Of a stretch of DNA of 15,233 nt, positions 1 to 5,902 are shown one piece after another. Below the pieces are notes generated by a model, which saw only the letters and a program-made list of their open reading frames with translations, did not search any database and was not told where the DNA came from. How positions within the stretch are numbered: the stretch's first letter is position 1; each line of letters starts with the position of its first letter. The position numbers were made by a program, and so were the translations under genes. The DNA comes from Blautia sp. BIOML-A1. GTDB taxonomy: Bacteria > Bacillota > Clostridia > Lachnospirales > Lachnospiraceae. The stretch spans positions 1 through 15,233 of the forward strand of contig NZ_WWVR01000050.1 of the NCBI RefSeq assembly GCF_009883055.1. The letters run 5' to 3'.

Positions 1-108
1 TATAACCTTTTGAAGAAAAAGGAATTCCGGTGGATCCAGTTGGATGGCGGAAAGTATCGCATCTCTAAGAAGAGTTTCGATGACTGGCTCGATAACTTGG
101 AACAGTAA
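1..108 (+). CDS. C-terminal end of a helix-turn-helix/excisionase-like protein (5' partial)
   Basis: The frame is open from the first base and ends at TAA after 35 codons. The residues (YNLLKKKEFRWIQL, then YRISKKSFDDWLDN) align with the C-terminus of the next protein (YDLLKKNQMEVVIV, then KRIPKESFQNWYKS). Both have the small-motif, charged-strand, SFxxWxxx layout of MerR/excisionase-type (HTH_17) DNA-binding domains. What remains is the recognition-helix end and the terminal strand and helix. It is probably a DNA-binding accessory or regulatory protein of the conjugative element and a tandem paralogue of the gene at 229. The start lies outside the window, so the full domain count is unknown. 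Confidence 0.7.
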   Translation, partial: YNLLKKKEFRWIQLDGGKYRISKKSFDDWLDNLEQ

Positions 109-228
109 AAAACAGGGTGTTGATCTGGCAGATTTTGTCTGCAATCGACATCCTAAATTTTTATCTGGATTTGAGATATGATATAAGAAAAAACACTAAC
201 ACTAAAAAAGACAGGAAGTGAAGAATAA

Positions 229-708
229 ATGGCAACAGCAATTATGAAACAAAAAGAAGTTCCGGAAATGGATGATGTTGCAGAAATCATTTCGAAGATA
301 TCAGAGGACAGTCCTTACAAACGTCGTCCAACGCAAAAGAGAACCTGGATGACCGTGCCGGAAATGGGAAAGCTGTTGGGATTAAAAAAGACAGATCGAT
401 ACTGGCTGGTTCATAAAAATGTTTTTGAATCAAAAGAGATTGCCGGAAAGATACGAATCAACATTGCTAGCTTTGAAAAATGGTACGCCAATCAGATTAA
501 ATATCATAAAGTTACCGGAGAAAAACCCGGGAAAGAATTGAAATCCTGGTCCTATTCCGTTAAGGAAGTCGCAGATCTGTTGGAGGTTGATGATTATCTT
601 GTTTATGATTTACTCAAGAAAAATCAAATGGAAGTTGTTATTGTCGATTATTGGAAACGAATACCAAAAGAATCTTTTCAGAACTGGTATAAAAGCCAGT
701 CCCGGTAG
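229..708 (+). CDS. Double helix-turn-helix (excisionase-like) DNA-binding protein
   Basis: This protein has 159 residues. ATG follows an AGGAAG ribosome binding site at 212-217. Two similar modules are visible. Residues about 40-90 read WMTVPEMGKLLGLKKTDRYWLVHK, then IRINIASFEKWYANQ. Residues about 107-158 read SYSVKEVADLLEVDDYLVYDLLKK, then KRIPKESFQNWYKS. Each has the turn-helix, helix, beta-strand and SFxxWY pattern of HTH_17/excisionase folds. No catalytic domain is present. It is the first complete gene of the 229-3992 gene set, so it may bind the element's DNA as a regulator or recombination/transfer accessory factor. That role is inferred. The domain class is fairly sure; the target is not known. 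Confidence 0.75.
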   Translation: MATAIMKQKEVPEMDDVAEIISKISEDSPYKRRPTQKRTWMTVPEMGKLLGLKKTDRYWLVHKNVFESKEIAGKIRINIASFEKWYANQIKYHKVTGEKPGKELKSWSYSVKEVADLLEVDDYLVYDLLKKNQMEVVIVDYWKRIPKESFQNWYKSQSR

Positions 709-722
709 AGGAGGTGCAAAAA

Positions 723-1139
723 GTGCTGGCAAGTGCATATCAACCGTATTTATATTTACCAAGACCGGTTTCCAGGAGACATCCCATGGATGTAGGACGC
801 AGGGCAAAACAGTTTGCTCCATTTGCGGCACTTCGCGGACTGGATGAAACGATCCGGCAACAGGAAATCATTTACGAACCGAAACGAGATTTATCTGAGG
901 AAAAGAAAAATGAGCTGGATATGAAATTAAGAATCCTGGCATATGGAATGAAGATACAGGCAACTTATTTTCAAAAGTCCTGGAAGGATCCATTAATTGG
1001 TCAGTACCATACATTATCCGGAACCGTAGAATTTTTTGATCCATCAGTCCACTTACGGATCGATGATACCGAGATTCAGATCCAGGACATCTGTGATCTG
1101 ACTGGTGATGTATTTGAAACTATTGAAATATCATGTTAA
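723..1139 (+). CDS. YolD-like protein
   Basis: A GTG start at 723 is preferred because GAGGAGG lies at 708-714 with normal spacing. A second GTG at 714 overlaps that site. An ATG at 786 also has an AGGAG ahead of it, but starting there would drop the N-terminal LPRPVSRRHP stretch that YolD-like proteins of Clostridia elements often carry. The 138-residue protein then shows RRAKQFAPFAALRGLDETIRQQE, the typical YolD-like core, and a C-terminal strand-rich part (TVEFFDPSVHLRIDDTEI) resembling the small barrel of the family. YolD-like proteins often sit beside Y-family DNA polymerases and may influence their activity. No polymerase is visible here, so its present role is unknown. It follows the HTH gene by 14 bases. 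Confidence 0.75.
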   Translation: MLASAYQPYLYLPRPVSRRHPMDVGRRAKQFAPFAALRGLDETIRQQEIIYEPKRDLSEEKKNELDMKLRILAYGMKIQATYFQKSWKDPLIGQYHTLSGTVEFFDPSVHLRIDDTEIQIQDICDLTGDVFETIEISC

Positions 1140-1172
1140 TTAATCACAGCGGAATTTTTTGTACCGGAAAGA

Positions 1173-1289
1173 GTGTGTGGTAGCTGGTGGAAGGATAAAA
1201 AAGGATGCACAGATCGACAAAGCAGATCTGATCAGAATAAAAATCGTGCTGTTCGTGCAGCTTTGGCACTTACGGAATGGATGGCATGA
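1173..1289 (+). other. Possible 38-codon ORF or gene remnant between the YolD-like and YodL genes
   Basis: The gap between the YolD-like and YodL-like genes is about 177 bases, unusually wide for this otherwise tight operon. One short frame, from GTG at 1173 to TGA at 1289, has a plausible composition (CGSWWKDKKGCTDRQ, ending RAVRAALALTEWMA), but no convincing ribosome binding site. I do not recognise it. It may be a tiny protein, the remains of a gene, or chance. Confidence 0.2.
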
Positions 1290-1316
1290 TGCTCATAAGG
1301 CGGATTTGATTTCCCT

Positions 1317-2567
1317 TTGGATACATCGGATTACAGTTTTCCTTATATTGCAGGTTGGAGCAGCAGCCGGGAAATGAAGGAAATGAAAGCATCTATGGAT
1401 GTGATCCGCAAGACAGCTGGTGAAATGATCGATCAGCTTACAGAAGAACTGGAAATCATTCTTGAAGAAAAACAAAAAACAGAATTACATGAAAAATACG
1501 GCATTTTGGTAGATGCACTAGAAGCAGCCGGATACCGCTATGATTATCGGGAAAGCGAACCGGGACATATTGTACTGGCACCGGATGGGACACATGAAAT
1601 TGCTGGGTATTTGCAGTTTGAATCATGGGGAGATATCAAAGACTGGCTGGAAGATACGATTGCAGAAGGAACAGATATTTCGGAAAGAGTTGATCGGGCT
1701 TTGTATCCATTTAAGTTTGATTATACCCTAGAGGAAGAAATGTTCAGAGGTAATGGTGACCGCTATGCGATTTATCATGTGGATGAAGACACATCGGGAA
1801 AACAACATTTATTTATGAATATGGCAATGGTCAAAGAAGATGGCATTACAATCGATGCAGCAAATTATAAATGTGTCTATTCTGGCAGATTACATGAAAA
1901 TGAAAAGCTGGATGATTTGTATGCCGTATTCAACGATAATCCACCGGCAGATTATAAAGCACATTCTATGTCGGTCAGTGATGTTATCATTACAAACCGT
2001 GGTGGGGATATGCAGGCATATTACGTGGATCGATTTGGATTTGCAGAACTTCCAGAGTTTGCAGCACAAAGAGAAAAAATACTCGATATTGTCCCGGAAA
2101 TAGAAAATGTGGATTATGAAAATGATCTTACATGTATCAGCTTTTATGCGGCTGAATGTGCTGAATTTCCTGTAATGGGTGAAGTACATTATGACCTGAC
2201 ATTACCAGAAGCCTTGGAAGCTTATGAGAAAATCCCATCAGAACGTATGCATGGACTGAAATGTGTTGGCTTTGATCTGAAAGACGGAAGTGATTATGAA
2301 GGAATGCAGAGTCTGATGATCGAAGGAAAAATACAGAAAAAATTTTTGAATTCGATTCCTGGATTTAGAGAAAATTCTTATGTGCAAAATGCAATCAGTC
2401 GTGTGGAAAAGTACTTGGAAGAAAGACATCCAAATGTGGAAAATCCTCTGGAATCCAATAAGAAAGTGGATAACGAAAAAAATATAAGCGAAGAAAAAAA
2501 CGAGAAGGAGCTGAATATACAGATGAAACCAATACCGAAAAAGAAAAGGGGGGAAATGAGCCTATGA
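1317..2567 (+). CDS. YodL-domain and LPD16-like protein of the conjugative element
   Basis: The protein is about 416 residues if it starts at TTG 1317, or shorter from ATG 1374 or 1383. None has a strong ribosome binding site; the TTG form keeps a plausible N-terminus (DTSDYSFPYIAGW). Residues about 25-60 are a charged helix and 60-120 a small alpha/beta part. Residues 149-248 match the YodL domain (RYAIYHVDEDTSGKQ, SMSVSDVIITNRGG, YYVDRFGFAELPEF). Residues about 268-370 resemble the LPD16 domain of large polyvalent proteins (ISFYAAECAEFPVMGE, then LKDGSDYEGMQ). The last 40 residues are Lys/Glu-rich and probably disordered. Such domains are common in Firmicutes conjugative elements, with no proven biochemical role. 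Its stop overlaps the next start as ATGA. Confidence 0.75.
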   Translation: MDTSDYSFPYIAGWSSSREMKEMKASMDVIRKTAGEMIDQLTEELEIILEEKQKTELHEKYGILVDALEAAGYRYDYRESEPGHIVLAPDGTHEIAGYLQFESWGDIKDWLEDTIAEGTDISERVDRALYPFKFDYTLEEEMFRGNGDRYAIYHVDEDTSGKQHLFMNMAMVKEDGITIDAANYKCVYSGRLHENEKLDDLYAVFNDNPPADYKAHSMSVSDVIITNRGGDMQAYYVDRFGFAELPEFAAQREKILDIVPEIENVDYENDLTCISFYAAECAEFPVMGEVHYDLTLPEALEAYEKIPSERMHGLKCVGFDLKDGSDYEGMQSLMIEGKIQKKFLNSIPGFRENSYVQNAISRVEKYLEERHPNVENPLESNKKVDNEKNISEEKNEKELNIQMKPIPKKKRGEMSL

Positions 2568-2824
2568 GAAATGTAAACCTGGAAGAAAACGAACTGACTA
2601 TTACTGCTATCTTCCAGCAGCACACAAAGGAAGAAACAATCCAAACACTGAAAGAAGCTTTGGAAGTTTTGGAACAGGAAGAAAGTGATCCTGAGAATGA
2701 TGAAATAATTGAGATCATCAATTCTACAGTTGGAAAATTACAGCAGATCGAAGACAAATACTACTATTCTCTGGATCTGAATTATTATCTGAATAACTTG
2801 GAGGATGATGCCTATGAAGCTTAA
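2564..2824 (+). CDS. TTRAP-like small protein (transposon-transfer assisting family)
   Basis: This is an 86-residue acidic, helical protein. ATG at 2564 overlaps the stop of the previous gene (ATGA), and a GGGGGG purine run just upstream can act as ribosome binding site. The order of features (ENELTITAIFQQHTKEETIQTLKEAL, an acidic turn, EIINSTVGKLQQIEDKYYYSL) resembles the small family annotated as transposon-transfer assisting protein: a short N-terminal strand, two helices and a tyrosine-rich end. That family is widespread in conjugative elements but has no clear molecular function. It overlaps the next gene by 11 bases, suggesting translational coupling. The family call rests on pattern memory only. 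Confidence 0.55.
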   Translation: MRNVNLEENELTITAIFQQHTKEETIQTLKEALEVLEQEESDPENDEIIEIINSTVGKLQQIEDKYYYSLDLNYYLNNLEDDAYEA

Positions 2825-3698
2825 TCAATTTGCAGTCTACCGAGTAGATCAGCAGACAGCAGGAAAAGCACTGTGGCATCTGCCATATCAAGAGGCAAGA
2901 CAGCAGAATGTGTCGATTACTGTCGAAAATTACCGATTAATCTCGATTCATGAAATGCAGGAAAATGAAAAAGTCGCTGACATCTGGAAACGGACGAAAA
3001 ATCAATGCGAAGTCAGTGACGTGCTCGTATTGAACAAGAATGGAGAAATCAGCTGCTACTATGTAGATGAGAACTATCCACAGTATCTGGTCGGATTTAT
3101 TCGTATCAACACATCCGGTGCACTGATCACTATGGAAACTGAGAATTATCAGATTGATGGGAAAAAGGGGAACTGGATTGCAACAGACACCGTCATTATT
3201 GATGGAAAACAGTTTTATTTGATGGAACATCAGGTATACCGAGATCAGGCCCAGGGTGTTATCCTGGATGCTTATGGAAAAATGGTTGTCGAAGAATGTA
3301 AGAAATTCGATGAAAAGACAAAACAAAAGATTCATGATTACATCCAACAGCAGGTACCGCTAAATCCGGTCGAACAGCTAAAACAAGATGGTAAAATCCG
3401 TCTGGAACATTACCAGAAATTCTACCAGAACGGCACTTATGAACGAAGCAGAGAATCTGGTACAGAAGCTAACTATGATATGGTGGACGGTCTGGTGAAT
3501 AATCAGAAGAAGAACCTGGAAAAAATTTCTGATGCACGCAACAACAAACAGACGTCCCGAAATCAACAAAATAATAAACCCAAGAAACGAAGGTCCGTAA
3601 TCAAACGACTGCATCAGAAACAGATTGCCATTGCTCGCCGGTCCGGAAAGCCGATACCAAAGTACCTGGATCAGGAAATGGAAAGAAAGCGGGGATAG
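2814..3698 (+). CDS. YodL-domain protein with LPD28/DUF4316-like C-terminal parts
   Basis: Of the ATGs at 2805, 2808 and 2814, the last is preferred: GGAGG at 2800-2804 lies nine bases upstream and the protein then begins MKLNQFAVYRVD. It has 294 residues. Residues 5-90 form a second, more divergent YodL-like domain (FAVYRVDQQTAGK, CEVSDVLVLNKNGE, CYYVDEN). Residues about 118-180 resemble LPD28 (GNWIATDTVIIDGKQFYLME, VILDAYGKMVVEECKKF). The final third is basic (NYDMVDGLVNNQKK, then KKRRSVIKRLHQKQ) and matches the style of DUF4316. The basic tail could bind nucleic acid, which is inference. It overlaps the gene before it and lies three bases from the gene after it, so it belongs to one transcription unit. 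Confidence 0.7.
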   Translation: MKLNQFAVYRVDQQTAGKALWHLPYQEARQQNVSITVENYRLISIHEMQENEKVADIWKRTKNQCEVSDVLVLNKNGEISCYYVDENYPQYLVGFIRINTSGALITMETENYQIDGKKGNWIATDTVIIDGKQFYLMEHQVYRDQAQGVILDAYGKMVVEECKKFDEKTKQKIHDYIQQQVPLNPVEQLKQDGKIRLEHYQKFYQNGTYERSRESGTEANYDMVDGLVNNQKKNLEKISDARNNKQTSRNQQNNKPKKRRSVIKRLHQKQIAIARRSGKPIPKYLDQEMERKRG

Positions 3699-3701
3699 AA
3701 T

Positions 3702-3992
3702 ATGCGAAGGTTAAAGTGTGAAAAAGAAACGATTATTCTGACTAATGAAGATGATGGATTCTATGATGTGTATACCTTCAATCAGAACTTGCAGAAACGG
3801 TTGAGGTCTTTTGCGGAGAAGTATCCGGATGATTGCTGGTTGAAAGGATCTTCGGAGGATGGTAGTGAAACGTATATGATTAAAAAAGGGCGGTTATCAT
3901 TGAATTTAAGACCACCCTATTCCAAGGATAGAATTCATAAAGCAACCGAACGAATTATTGAAGAACAGAAAGAGCAATCGAAGGATTCATAG
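3702..3992 (+). CDS. Small conserved conjugative-element protein of unknown function
   Basis: This is a 96-residue soluble protein. It starts three bases after the stop of the gene before it; the purine run AAAGAAAGCGGGGA upstream serves as a weak ribosome binding site. The N-terminus (LKCEKETIILTNEDDGFYDVYTFNQNLQKRL) is a beta-hairpin-like stretch, followed by a helix and a short domain with PDDCWLKGS and YMIKKGRLSLNLRPPYS. The C-terminus is a charged helix. I recall similar small proteins ending the YodL/TTRAP-type gene sets of Firmicutes elements, but no function is known to me. It is the last gene before the terminator at 4070. Confidence 0.6.
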   Translation: MRRLKCEKETIILTNEDDGFYDVYTFNQNLQKRLRSFAEKYPDDCWLKGSSEDGSETYMIKKGRLSLNLRPPYSKDRIHKATERIIEEQKEQSKDS

Positions 3993-4069
3993 AATGCGAT
4001 TTAAGAGAAAAAAGCCTCATGACCATGAGAAAAAATGAAAGCAAAATACGTTAGCTGATAAAGTGTATA

Positions 4070-4104
4070 GGCTCAAAAGGGAAAGTGCCCTTTTGGGCCT
4101 TTTT
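4070..4104 (+). terminator. Rho-independent terminator of the left-hand operon
   Basis: GGCTCAAAAGGG at 4070-4081 pairs with CCCTTTTGGGCC at 4088-4099 (12 pairs, one G-T wobble) around a six-base loop, followed directly by five T. It would end transcription of the 229-3992 genes and insulate the XRE module. Confidence 0.85.
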
Positions 4105-4116
4105 AATTTAAAATAG

Positions 4117-4207
4117 TTCTAAAGAACAAGTTGACAATCTGTAGATTCTGTATGTTTTAAAGATCAATCGTTATACTAATTTTAGACCGAATTATCGTTC
4201 TAAAGGA
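4117..4207 (+). promoter_or_regulatory. Promoter region of the XRE gene with two TTCTAAAGAA-like elements
   Basis: TTGACA at 4131-4136 is a perfect -35 hexamer. The -10 is unclear: GTTTTA/TTTTAA near 4154-4160 fits the spacing, while TATACT at 4172-4177 has the better sequence but a poor -35. The near-palindrome GTTCTAAAGAAC spans 4116-4127, just upstream of TTGACA. A second copy, TTCTAAAGGA at 4198-4207, overlaps the ribosome binding site. The copies look like operators for the XRE protein encoded downstream, giving self-regulation. Confidence 0.5.
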
Positions 4208-4216
4208 GGTGTCACA

Positions 4217-4531
4217 ATGGATTTAAAGGCGGTTGGTCAGAGAATAAAAGCTGCAAGGGAAGCTAAGAATCTTACACAAGAAGAATTGGCAGCACTGGTA
4301 AACTTGAGTCCAACTCATGTAAGTGTTATAGAGAGAGGACTGAAAGTAACAAAACTTGATACTTTTATTGCGATTGCAAATGCATTAGACGTTTCAGCAG
4401 ATACACTATTGATTGATGTTGTGACACATTCGGTTAGCGGCGTTACGAATGAATTATCTGAAATGATAGAGAAACTACCTAAAGAAAAGCAACAGAGAAT
4501 TATCAATGCAGTGAGAGCATTGGTGGAATAA
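4217..4531 (+). CDS. XRE/Cro-cI family transcriptional regulator
   Basis: This 104-residue protein has an AAAGGAGGTG ribosome binding site with good spacing. Residues about 5-60 are a canonical HTH_3 domain: VGQRIKAAREAKNLTQEELA, then SPTHVSVIERGLKVTKLDTF. The helices around TQEELAALV and SPTHVSVIERG form the DNA-reading unit. Residues 70-104 form a helical C-terminal segment (LSEMIEKLPKEKQQRIINAV), probably for dimerisation. No protease or metal-binding domain is present. The repeated TTCTAAAGAA-like sites at its own promoter and at the next gene suggest that it controls both. The consensus recalls the GTTCT-containing sites of SinR, another XRE protein, but this is only an analogy. Confidence 0.9.
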   Translation: MDLKAVGQRIKAAREAKNLTQEELAALVNLSPTHVSVIERGLKVTKLDTFIAIANALDVSADTLLIDVVTHSVSGVTNELSEMIEKLPKEKQQRIINAVRALVE

Positions 4532-4549
4532 ATACGTGAATAAGAAGAT

Positions 4550-4576
4550 GGAAGGGCTTATTGCTCTTCTTTTTTA
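4550..4576 (+). terminator. Terminator after the XRE regulator
   Basis: GGAAGGGC at 4550-4557 can pair with GCTCTTCT at 4563-4570 (eight pairs including two G-T) around TTATT, followed by TTTTTATTT. It separates the regulator from the membrane-protein gene, which has its own promoter. Confidence 0.6.
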
Positions 4577-4577
4577 T

Positions 4578-4637
4578 TTGGTTTAACGTGAAAATATGAT
4601 ATAGTAGTTCTAAAGACTTATATATAATTCTAAGGAA
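4578..4637 (+). promoter_or_regulatory. Promoter of the membrane-anchored protein gene with paired TTCTAARGAA elements
   Basis: Two -10 candidates are visible: TATAGT at 4600-4605, 16 bases after TTGGTT, and a perfect TATAAT at 4623-4628. TTCTAAAGAC at 4608-4617 and TTCTAAGGAA at 4628-4637 start 20 bases apart, about two helical turns. The second overlaps both TATAAT and the ribosome binding site. A protein bound to both could block transcription. The same element occurs twice at the XRE gene's promoter. Confidence 0.5.
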
Positions 4638-4646
4638 CTTGATAAA

Positions 4647-5075
4647 ATGAAGAAAAAAAATATAACACTTGTATTTGTTGCTATCGTTTTTTCGATTATT
4701 GTTGGAATGATAATTGGGAAAAGCTTATTAAAGCATAAAGAAGGTGAGCCAGATGTAGTTGGCAGTTTTTCTATGAATAGAGATGAGAATCTTACAGTAG
4801 TTGCTAACAGAAAAAATATTTCTGATAAAGAAGCATTTACAAGACTGCTTTTAAAAATGTACAAAGAGAATTCATTTCATTCAATAAAATTTTCTACAGA
4901 TCATGGATATGCAACCAGCCTTGATATGACCGTATATTCTTGGAAAGAAGATATCGGAAATGGAAAATCCATTATGCAGATAGAATTTAGACCGATTGAA
5001 TATGGAAAAGATTATGATATTGTTCATAATCCGGATAAATATGTGCTTTTTATCGATGGAACAGAAATAAAATGA
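4647..5075 (+). CDS. Membrane-anchored protein of unknown function, likely target of the XRE regulator
   Basis: This protein has 142 residues, with ATG nine bases after AAGGAA. Residues 1-5 are MKKKN and residues 6-24 form one hydrophobic helix (ITLVFVAIVFSIIVGMIIG), so the rest would lie outside the cell, tethered to the membrane. No lipobox cysteine is present. The remaining 115 residues are soluble and strand-rich (VVGSFSMNRDENLTVVANRK, then LDMTVYSWKEDIGNG, then IEFRPIEYGKDYDI) and end VLFIDGTEIK. I do not recognise the family. The pairing with an XRE repressor and shared operator-like sites resembles small immunity, lysogeny-type or envelope-stress modules, but no assignment is justified. 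Confidence 0.7.
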   Translation: MKKKNITLVFVAIVFSIIVGMIIGKSLLKHKEGEPDVVGSFSMNRDENLTVVANRKNISDKEAFTRLLLKMYKENSFHSIKFSTDHGYATSLDMTVYSWKEDIGNGKSIMQIEFRPIEYGKDYDIVHNPDKYVLFIDGTEIK

Positions 5076-5155
5076 AATATATAGATATGCAGATAAAGCG
5101 CAGAAAAAGAGGATTGCTCAGCACAGGAGGATATTTTCAATTACCCTCAAAATGA
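5072..5155 (+). other. Possible 27-codon basic peptide overlapping the previous stop
   Basis: An ATGA overlap at 5072-5075 opens a frame of 27 codons (MKYIDMQIKRRKRG, then STGGYFQLPSK) ending at TGA 5155, just before the converging terminator. No clear ribosome binding site precedes it, so it would rely on coupling. It may be a short peptide or chance. Confidence 0.2.
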
Positions 5156-5156
5156 T

Positions 5157-5187
5157 AAAAGCGAGGCAGCGGAAAATCCGTTGCCTC
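5157..5187 (-). terminator. Terminator of the dUTPase/ThyX operon (- strand)
   Basis: GAGGCAGCGGA at 5163-5173 pairs with TCCGTTGCCTC at 5177-5187 (11 pairs, one wobble) around AAA. Reading the - strand, the stem is followed by TTTTAT. It sits 18 bases beyond the stop of the XRE gene ending at 5206. Confidence 0.75.
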
Positions 5188-5205
5188 ATATCAGTATTAT
5201 GACAA

Positions 5206-5484
5206 TTAATCTAGTTCCGCCCCTAACTCATACCTCCAATACTCCGCCGCCTCATATTCCCTAGATTCTGAGAGTACCGGTACAGTAAAGAGTTCAACCG
5301 GAACACCGAGTGTTGATGCAAAGATTTTCATAAGATCCTCTTTTGGTGTTCGGACATCGCTTTCATACTGAGCAATCCGGACATCAGCACAGCTGTCGGG
5401 AAATCCAACAGCCATGCCAAGTTCTTTCTGGGTGAGATGATTTTTCTGTCTTAAGTGTTTTAATTTTCTTCCAAATGTAATCAT
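5206..5484 (-). CDS. XRE family regulator of the nucleotide-metabolism operon
   Basis: The start chosen is ATG at 5484, preceded by AGGAGA with an eight-base gap. A longer frame back to 5556 would run into the dUTPase gene and has no binding site. The protein has 92 residues: ITFGRKLKHLRQKNHLTQKE, then FPDSCADVRIAQYESDVRTPKEDLMKIF, a complete HTH_3 domain, then a tail (VPVELFTVPVLSESREYEAAEYWRYELG) that is short and acidic. It starts only four bases after the dUTPase stop, so it is the last gene of the same transcript. XRE proteins at the end of an operon often control it. No matching operator was identified. Confidence 0.85.
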   Translation of the reverse strand: MITFGRKLKHLRQKNHLTQKELGMAVGFPDSCADVRIAQYESDVRTPKEDLMKIFASTLGVPVELFTVPVLSESREYEAAEYWRYELGAELD

Positions 5485-5488
5485 AGTA

Positions 5489-5902
5489 TTATTCTCCTGT
5501 GCTTCCAAAAGCCCCAGTTCCTCGTTCTTCACCGAGATCCAGGACAAAGTCTGCAATCACAACCGGTGTGATCACCAGCTGACCGACGCGTGTGTCTTTA
5601 TGAATGATCTGAGAAGATGTGCTCACGTTGCTGATAATGGCATGGATCTCACCACGGTAACCGGAGTCAATCGGTGGAAGTTCGCATACCAGTCCTTTTG
5701 CAGCCATGCTGCTTCGTGGAAAGACATATCCGGCAAATCCATCCGGGATGATGAGACCAAATCCAAGCGGAATTCTCGCAACTTCGCCTGGCTTTAATAC
5801 GCAATCATAAGGCATGAATACATCCGCACCGGCATCATTTTCATGTGGCCGGAAGGGATGATGATCTGCTTTCAGACCAAAGTCAATCAGTTTAATCTTT
5901 AT
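5489..5902 (-). CDS. dut: Trimeric-type dUTP diphosphatase, apparent ATA start
   Basis: This enzyme hydrolyses dUTP to dUMP and pyrophosphate, protecting DNA from uracil and supplying dUMP to thymidylate synthase. With the start at 5902 there are 137 residues, and all five dUTPase motifs are present: DAGADV at 23-28, PRSSMAAKG at 62-70, PPIDSGYRGE at about 76-85 with the catalytic-type Asp, RVGQLV at 105-110 and RGTGAFGSTG at 127-136. The first possible ATG in frame, at 5815, would delete motif 1. AGGAGGTG lies at normal distance from the ATA codon at 5902-5900, and a stop lies just upstream in frame. ThyX overlaps this start by 11 bases. Either ATA is used, or an ATG was mutated and expression is reduced. 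Confidence 0.85.
   Translation of the reverse strand: MKIKLIDFGLKADHHPFRPHENDAGADVFMPYDCVLKPGEVARIPLGFGLIIPDGFAGYVFPRSSMAAKGLVCELPPIDSGYRGEIHAIISNVSTSSQIIHKDTRVGQLVITPVVIADFVLDLGEERGTGAFGSTGE

Noticed and set aside
121..145. Inverted repeat GCAGA/TCTGC as a terminator after the first gene
   Set aside because: Only five pairs and no T tract follow.
4016..4034. CTCATG/CATGAG palindrome before the main terminator
   Set aside because: Very short, and it lies between A tracts rather than before T; the stem at 4070 is far stronger.
5485..5556. Longer N-terminus for the XRE regulator
   Set aside because: It would overlap the dUTPase C-terminal motif, while ATG 5484 has AGGAGA and starts exactly at the HTH domain.
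5600..5797. Open frame on the + strand opposite the dUTPase gene
   Set aside because: A shadow of the dUTPase, with no family resemblance and no binding site.
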